A stretch of 27,451 bases of DNA from contig FN649745.1 in the NCBI GenBank assembly GCA_000310025.1, positions 899,653 to 927,103 of the forward strand, written 5' to 3'. The position numbers and the translations under genes are program-made. This stretch comes from Ectocarpus siliculosus. Taxonomy: Eukaryota > Sar > Phaeophyceae > Ectocarpales > Ectocarpaceae. Below, piece after piece: positions 22,601 to 27,451 of this stretch. Every line of letters begins with the position of its first letter. Positions within the stretch are counted from its first letter, which is position 1. The notes beneath the pieces are model-generated. The model was not told the DNA's origin. It did not search any database and was given only the letters and a program-made list of their open reading frames with translations.

Positions 22601-22822
22601 GAAGAGGAGGAGGAGGGGGAGGAGGAGAAGGAGGAGGAGAGTGTCGTGGTATCGAAAGCGGTGGCAGCGGCGGCGGAGACGGTGGCGAAGCTGGCCAAGG
22701 CATCTGCTTCTTGGAGCAAAAGCGGCGACACCGAAGATAACGAACCTGAGGCGGCGGCGGCGGCAGCAGCGCCGGCGTGGCCGAAATCGGCCTGGCTGAA
22801 AGGTCTAGACCCGAGGGCGCAG
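19652..22822 (+). CDS. Plastid-targeted unknown protein, exon 1
   Basis: An open frame of 1057 codons to donor GCGCAG/GTGCGG. Without splicing the frame runs a further 45 codons to a stop near 22960, giving a different hydrophobic C-terminus (VALVDFVLVAAPACRLF). The spliced form is preferred because exon 2 joins in phase. The unspliced form remains possible. Confidence 0.75.
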
Positions 22823-23816
22823 GTGCGGCGGTGTGTGGCGCTTGTGGATTTTGTGCTTGTGGCGGCTCCCGCGTGCCGATTGTTTCCTACGTACGCACAA
22901 TGCTTCTTGCCCTCTCTTTTCGAAATGATGATGCGTTTCGGCCCTTCCGTCCCCATCTAATCTCCCGGGCCCACCTCCTCCGGTATAAATCCCCAGCTTC
23001 CTTCCCATATACGTTGCCAATGCCGCGATCCTTGCCATCGCTGTCTCGAGCCTCTCTTCTCCTGCGCGTAGGGTCTAGACGAAACGATTAAACAACATAC
23101 GGTGTTAGTGCACCTCTGCGCCTTCCAGCAGGGTCTGGGGTCAAGCATGGGGACCATGTTTCGCCCAGGACCCAGGACCGAACGATGATGACAGAAACAT
23201 TTCGCCCAGGACCCAGGACCGAACGATGATGACAGAAACATTTCTTGATTTATCGTGAACCCCCGTACTCCTTCCTTCCAGTACATAACACGCCAACAAA
23301 GGAGTAAACGCAATCGTGCGTGCACGCTTCGCACGCCCTCTGCTGTGCATGCGACACCACCTTCGATTTTCCAAAAGGTGGAGGCTGCCATGCGCGACGC
23401 TCTCCGCCCGGCGTTCGACTTTGCAGTACGCGAAGCACGCACGTCGCACGCCGCCCATGTACCCTACTATGCACGCGCGCGCGTCTCACCACTTTTAGGT
23501 GGAGGCTGCCATGCGCGACGCTCTCCGCTCGGCGTTCGGCTACGGCCTGGTGGCGCCGACGGCAGGCGTTCCGGCCGAGACGCTCGAGGCTGCCACCCTA
23601 GCCGCCGGCAACGCGGCGGTGGCGGAGGGCGCCAAGCAGCTGCTCGAGGGGAAGAGTAGCAGCCCGACAGGCCGATACCTGGACGAGCTGGGACCCGGCG
23701 GGGGGGGGGGGGGGGGGAGCGGGGACGCCGCCGCCGCCGCCGCCGAGAAGAAAAAGACGGACGGCCTGTGGCTTGGCGCCGAGGCGGCGGCGTACGCGGC
23801 AGGGGCGGCAGCCGGG
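19652..23816 (+). CDS. Unrecognised large protein, predicted plastid-targeted (3' end not found)
   Basis: I do not recognise the family. Exon 1 (19652-22822) encodes 1057 residues and exon 2 (23499-23816) 106 more, joined in phase 0; further exons are expected after 23816. The chosen ATG has a good context (gaccATGt) and starts a hydrophobic signal peptide (MWAAWELLFLCLVGG) followed by GPISA/FVCAP. This matches the ASAFAP-type cleavage site, with Phe at +1, of stramenopile plastid preproteins. The mature part is rich in Ser, Ala, Gly and Gln. Two related helical segments ending LGWPW occur near residues 358-375 and 401-420. A single membrane-like helix (AGAAVLVGVGAALY) lies near 748-761 after a Gly run, and a Glu/Asp-rich block near 970-998. 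The same frame is open upstream to 19517, but no earlier ATG was seen. Confidence 0.75.
23159..23240. repeat. 41-bp tandem duplication
   Basis: Two exact copies of a 41-base unit beginning tttcgcccaggacccaggac occur at 23159-23199 and 23200-23240, inside the predicted intron. A third copy starts with only four bases. Confidence 0.9.
23376..23417 (+). repeat. Partial duplicate of the exon 2 start
   Basis: These 42 bases match 23497-23538 with one mismatch. Both copies begin with AG/GTGGAGGCTGCC, so both carry an acceptor. The upstream copy encodes VEAAMRDALRPAF. A donor-like GCA/GTACGC at 23426 could make it a 48-base exon (23378-23425), phase 0 at both ends, spliced before exon 2. Confidence 0.7.
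23499..23816 (+). CDS. Plastid-targeted unknown protein, exon 2
   Basis: Acceptor CACTTTTAG/GTG and donor GCCGGG/GTGAGT bound 106 codons. They encode VEAAMRDALRSAFGYG, PAETLEAATLAAGNAAVAEG and an Ala-rich end (AEAAAYAAGAAAG). The alanine-rich helices look like real coding sequence. An 18-base G homopolymer (23700-23717) encodes six Gly codons. Confidence 0.65.
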
Positions 23817-25240
23817 GTGAGTTGTGTTTTATGAGCTCGTGCCCTGTAAACCCCCTTACCACGGACAGAAAATTCGGCGGTCTTGCGAAATTTCTGAAAT
23901 GTAAGAAAAAGAGCGAACGACGCCTGCTGATTGGATGGTGCAGACAGTTCCATCCCTGGGTGCAAGTGCAAAGCTGCCTTCCCACTTGAGCCGTCTCTTG
24001 TCTATAATCCCTATCAATTGTCCCCTCGATACGAGGGGACACGAGGGGACAATTGATAGGGATTATAGACAGCAACTGGCGGGAGCGTGGTAAACGGGGC
24101 ACGAAAAGGAGGTTTTCAAGATATTTCTCTAGAGGGAAAGCAAGACCTTCTAACTCAAGCCCTAGGTTGCTTGGTGCCTCCTATCAACGGTGATCTAGGT
24201 ACTTCTTCCGCGCTTGCCCCTAGTAGCGCTTTCCACCCAAGGGTAAACAGACGCGGCGCAACCTCGCTGTTGAACCGGCGGCGTAATCGCCCCGCGATTC
24301 GACCTGTTCATTACCCTCATACTCCTCCACTCTACAAAGCATCCATACTAGACTAGAGTCGTCCCTGTGTACCCTGGCACCCCCCTGGTCGAGTACTGCA
24401 AAGGAGGAGGCAATCATGCCAATCTTCGCGAGGTAAAGCCGGTGAAGAAGATGGGGACAAAAAGTGTCCCCAAAAGGCGATCCAGCCCTAAAGCGGTTAA
24501 GGGTTTTCGGTCGGGTGTGCGGGAAAGGCTCGGAGGAGGGTGGCTGTGTGGGGTGTCGCCGGTGTGTTGAGCCCGCCGTCAAGGCGGGGGGTGGGATAGC
24601 TCGGGGTGATGGTGGCGGGTGACGGGGACTGGGATGGCAATCGTCGTTTTCGTGCCGTTGTCGGGCGGGACAAGGGACGTTGCGGCAGGGCCTCGAAGGG
24701 CACGGCCGGAATGTCTGTTTTTCTCCAACTTTACCCCCGACACTACAATAGACGTTGCGCGACCGGTCTTCACACCACCACAGCGATCTGGAGTGTGTAT
24801 CCGCTGCACAATTTTAGCGGCTGTAGACTGGGGCGGCCCGCGGTCATGCTGACAAGAGCGGCGACGAAAATAAGACTGGCTGATGTCGTAGGTGTACGGT
24901 ACGGTATCGTGAACGAGCTCTTGAGGGGGTTCATGACCGGGATATAGCTAGATCACCACTGAAAAAGCACATTAGACGCCATTAACCCCACACTCGCGCC
25001 CATCACCAGGTGGTAATTTTTGTGTTCGTCACACCCACACCGACCCCCCCCCCCAAGAATCTCCCAGTGTTTGCGCGGTTGACCGTTTATTTCGATACCG
25101 CCCGAGAAAAAAACAACACGTATTTATGCCCTCCTTTGCAGGTACCCTCCCCGAAAATCCCCACTTTTTTTTGCGGTTATTTTTACCCCCCCCCCCCCCC
25201 CCCCTTTTATGCAAGCCACCCTTGAACCTTACATGGGGAA
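23817..25240. other. Unassigned stretch after the plastid-protein gene
   Basis: This must contain either a further intron and 3' exons of the plus-strand gene or its 3' end. I could not choose an acceptor with confidence. It holds the perfect hairpin at 23999-24071 and a 19-base C-run near 25186-25204. A 120-codon minus-strand open frame (24220-24582) has no recognisable domain. Confidence 0.5.
23999..24071. repeat. Perfect 30-bp inverted repeat (hairpin)
   Basis: The left arm 23999-24028 (tgtctataatccctatcaat...) is exactly complementary to the right arm 24042-24071, with a 13-base spacer. The spacer repeats part of the right arm (cgaggggac), so a register-shifted fold is also possible. It could be the remnant of a small inverted-repeat element. 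Confidence 0.9.
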
Positions 25241-25327
25241 AATGACCTCCCCGGAGGAAAGTACCCAGTACAGCAGCTGGGGCAAGTTGAGAGAAGAAAC
25301 GGTCGTGGGACGCTTGGGTTGGTTACC

Positions 25328-25492
25328 ATGCAGATCGCCTGGCACAAACTTGGGGTACTTGTGCTAAGGGTGTTGAACTTGGCTCCAGGCTATGAGCCCG
25401 TGTTGGAGGCACTTTTTAGTGTCGGTGAGCCGGCAAAAGAATTGAAAGACACCAGACCCTCAACAAGTACTAGGATTGGGAAGTCCCAGTAA
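25328..25492 (+). pseudogene. Coding-like fragment upstream of the LINE endonuclease
   Basis: A 54-codon frame (MQIAWHKLGVLVLRVLNLAP...) ends at TAA 25490-25492. It appears to continue another short frame that starts at ATG 25242 (MTSPEESTQYSSWGKLREE). Its base composition resembles the rest of the element. It may belong to a first ORF or to the N-terminal region of the endonuclease protein. I see no zinc knuckle. Confidence 0.35.
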
Positions 25493-25497
25493 TTTGA

Positions 25498-25728
25498 AAG
25501 CATCCCACTTCAAACACAAAGAACGAGATAGTCTCGAAAGAGATAGGGAGGGAGACGACGAGGCACAAAGGGTGGAGAAGGAGAGAATGGAAAGGTGCAG
25601 TACTAGTAGTGTTGATATTTGGGGTCAATATCGACATGACAAGGTTGGAGTTCAAAAGTAGATGTGAAAGAAGTAGGATTGTATTGCTTCGCAAGGGGGG
25701 GGGTAGAAAGGGAAGGAAACCACTTTAG
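25498..25728 (+). pseudogene. Coding-like fragment interrupted at a G homopolymer, upstream of the LINE endonuclease
   Basis: One frame is open from 25498 through VNIDMTRLEFKSRCERSR and IVLLRKGG to a stop after the nine-base G-run at 25695-25703. Across that run the reading seems to pass into the frame of the endonuclease ORF (REGNHFRITFGRRVSAEWER). One extra G would explain the break. Confidence 0.4.
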
Positions 25729-25783
25729 AATCACGTTTGGAAGGAGAGTAAGCGCAGAATGGGAAAGACTAGAAGTAGAGAAG

Positions 25784-27451
25784 ATGTCGGCGTGGGTGAG
25801 GAGACTAGGTTGGAGGGTGTGCATAGCAAATAGGATCCAGGAAGTAAGGCGTAGCCCAAGGCTGGCTGAAAACAAAGGGGGGCAGGAGGCCCGAAAGGGT
25901 CAAAAGGGAAAGCAAGCCAAAGTAGGAGAAGGGGGGGGCAGCGATAGGATAAGGCAGAAGGGAAGGCAAATGAGGGACAAAAGGAATCCTGAAAGGCACA
26001 GGAAAGCAGAAAGTAGGAGTAAGGAAATCAGAATAGGGTCTTGGAATGTATGCGGATTTGCCACAGATGAGCGTAAAAGACTCGAAATTGCCGAGCAAGC
26101 GGCCGAAAAAGACCTGGACATAGTCGGAGTCCAAGAGTCGTGGGAGAAGGACGGGGGAGAAATAGGAAAAGAAGTGGGAAGCTACACATGGATAGGTAAA
26201 ATGAGGAGAGGACAGAAAATCAAGAGTAGAGGGGAGGGGGGAGTTGGATTCTTTGTCAAGGAGCACATGTGCGACATAATTGAGGTGATCAGCGACACCA
26301 AATTCAACGAAAGCATGTGGATAAGGGTACCAGGGGAACGGGGAAGAAAGGACTTGTTCGTAGGAAATGTATATATACCACCAGAGTCGAAGAATATGGT
26401 GAAAGACATCAGGATAGGTTTCGAGGAGGTAGCAGCGGATGTACAAAACTTCAAGAGAAAGGGAGAAGTAGTTCTAGTTGGGGACTTCAATTCAAGAATC
26501 GGGCGAACCACGAACCCACACGGAACCATAGGGCAATACGGGGAGGGAGCCACGAACAAAAACGGGGAAGAAATGCTGAGGTTCCTTGACAGTAGCGAGA
26601 TGAAGGTGTTGAACGGTAGAGTACGAAAGACAGAACCGGAATGGACTAGGCAATGTTTCAAAAAAGGAGAACGCTCCATCCTTGACTATATAGTCGTAGA
26701 GAATGGGGGGAAAGAGACGGAAGTACGAGTATGCACAACGGATGTAGGTACTACAGACCACGCGTTGGTGTGGACAGCCCTACAACAGAAGAGAGTCATA
26801 CAGAGTAGGCGACGCAGGAAAATGTACAGATGGAGAATAGATAAGCTAGAAGTAGAAGAAACGAGGGTAGAGTTCCAAGAAGAGATGGCTATAAACGACA
26901 AGAAACTCTCGGAGTTGATGGAGGCAATGGGTACACCGAAGGATGCCGAAGGCCGGGACCAGGCCGGGTCTAGAATCATAGAAGGGTGGGAAGAGCTGGT
27001 AAACACAACAGCAAGCAGAGTTCTAGGTAGAAAGTTGATAGTTTGTAAGAGAGCAGTGAAGTGGTGGGACGAAGAAATCAAGCAAGCAATTCGAGTACGT
27101 AGAGAGTCACACGCAAAATATGCGGCAGGGAAAACAGATGCAGGATGGAAGGAGTACGTTGAAAGTAGAAAGAGGGTGAAGGAGTTGGTCGTGAAGAAGA
27201 AGAAAGGGTTGTGGGAGGAAGTAGTCCAAAAGACTAACGAAGATTTTGAGGGGGGGATGAAGCAAATGTGGGTAGGAATTCAAGGGATAGTGGGCAAGAA
27301 AAGAGGGGGAGACACGGAAATAACGACACTAAGATCTGCCGAGGGTAAGATGGTAAGCAGTTCTAAAGGAAAGAGGGAAGTACTAGTAGAGCACTACCGC
27401 AAACTTGGGACACCCACCACCAACGACAACTTCGACTCGGAGTTTGAGAAG
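25784..27451 (+). CDS. LINE ORF2-type protein: apurinic-like endonuclease and linker (partial)
   Basis: An open frame of 556 codons with no stop to the window end; it is open from 25640, and 25784 is its first ATG. The protein nicks target DNA to prime reverse transcription. An exonuclease-endonuclease-phosphatase fold begins at SWNVCGF (N88), then VQESW (E118), NVYIPP (Y197), GDFNSRIG (D234, N236), SILDYIVV (D301) and TTDHALVW (D325, H326). All expected catalytic positions are present. After it come YRWRIDKL and VKWWDEEIKQAI, seen in LINE proteins before the reverse transcriptase, and the LINE-like HYRKLGTP linker at the right edge. Whether the element is active cannot be judged without the missing 3' half. 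Confidence 0.9.
   Translation, partial: MSAWVRRLGWRVCIANRIQEVRRSPRLAENKGGQEARKGQKGKQAKVGEGGGSDRIRQKGRQMRDKRNPERHRKAESRSKEIRIGSWNVCGFATDERKRLEIAEQAAEKDLDIVGVQESWEKDGGEIGKEVGSYTWIGKMRRGQKIKSRGEGGVGFFVKEHMCDIIEVISDTKFNESMWIRVPGERGRKDLFVGNVYIPPESKNMVKDIRIGFEEVAADVQNFKRKGEVVLVGDFNSRIGRTTNPHGTIGQYGEGATNKNGEEMLRFLDSSEMKVLNGRVRKTEPEWTRQCFKKGERSILDYIVVENGGKETEVRVCTTDVGTTDHALVWTALQQKRVIQSRRRRKMYRWRIDKLEVEETRVEFQEEMAINDKKLSELMEAMGTPKDAEGRDQAGSRIIEGWEELVNTTASRVLGRKLIVCKRAVKWWDEEIKQAIRVRRESHAKYAAGKTDAGWKEYVESRKRVKELVVKKKKGLWEEVVQKTNEDFEGGMKQMWVGIQGIVGKKRGGDTEITTLRSAEGKMVSSSKGKREVLVEHYRKLGTPTTNDNFDSEFEK

Larger units (their letters stand above)
25242..27451 (+). mobile_element. Non-LTR (LINE) retrotransposon, 5' part, truncated by the window edge
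   Basis: The plus strand is strongly purine-rich and encodes a typical LINE endonuclease followed by the linker to reverse transcriptase. The RT domain, 3' UTR and tail lie beyond the window. Upstream of the endonuclease frame, coding-like sequence appears in different frames: 25242 to about 25320, 25328-25489 and 25498 to about 25700. This suggests a decayed or mis-sequenced 5' region. The 5' boundary is uncertain; I placed it at the first coding-like ATG after the C-run. Confidence 0.75.

Noticed and set aside
24220-24582. 120-codon minus-strand frame as a gene
   Set aside because: It lacks an ATG at its start, has no recognisable domain and no convincing splice context; left as an unassigned frame.
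25805-26446. 213-codon minus-strand open frame
   Set aside because: It is antisense to the LINE endonuclease, whose purine-rich coding strand leaves few stops on the complement. The endonuclease motifs are on the plus strand.

Overview
The window is nuclear DNA from a photosynthetic stramenopile, most likely a brown alga or close relative. Three things point there. The protein-coding genes are broken by many GT-AG introns of roughly 70 to 1850 bases. One predicted protein begins with a signal peptide followed by an ISA/F cleavage motif of the 'ASAFAP' type used for secondary red plastids. The proteins also carry long Gly/Ser/Ala/Glu low-complexity stretches. The lineage is inferred; no sequence search was possible.

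Layout. (1) Positions 1 to about 8.2 kb, minus strand: the 5' two-thirds of an ABCA-type ABC transporter membrane domain. Ten exons were placed with consistent phases; the gene runs off the left edge before its ATPase domain, and its first exon is uncertain. (2) About 8.4-12.76 kb: a gene-poor spacer with tRNA-derived (SINE-like) fragments, inverted and tandem repeats and a GAT microsatellite. (3) 12759-19030, minus strand: a complete six-exon kinesin with an N-terminal motor, three predicted coiled coils and a C-terminal Tudor-like module, about 1417 residues. (4) 19031-19651: a 621-base divergent intergenic region. (5) 19652 to at least 23816, plus strand: a large, unrecognised, probably plastid-targeted protein with a duplicated GWPW motif. 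Its second exon is preceded by a partial duplicate of its own start. Its 3' end was not found. (6) 23817 to about 25240: non-coding or unassigned sequence with a perfect 30-bp hairpin. (7) About 25242 to the right edge, plus strand: the 5' part of a non-LTR (LINE) retrotransposon. Its apurinic-type endonuclease looks catalytically intact; the reverse transcriptase would lie beyond the window.

The genes do not form an operon-like unit. The kinesin and the plastid protein are divergent neighbours and could share a promoter region. The most interesting items are the kinesin-Tudor architecture, the unrecognised plastid protein with its duplicated exon start, the inverted tRNA-like repeat cluster, and the frame-shifted 5' region of the LINE.
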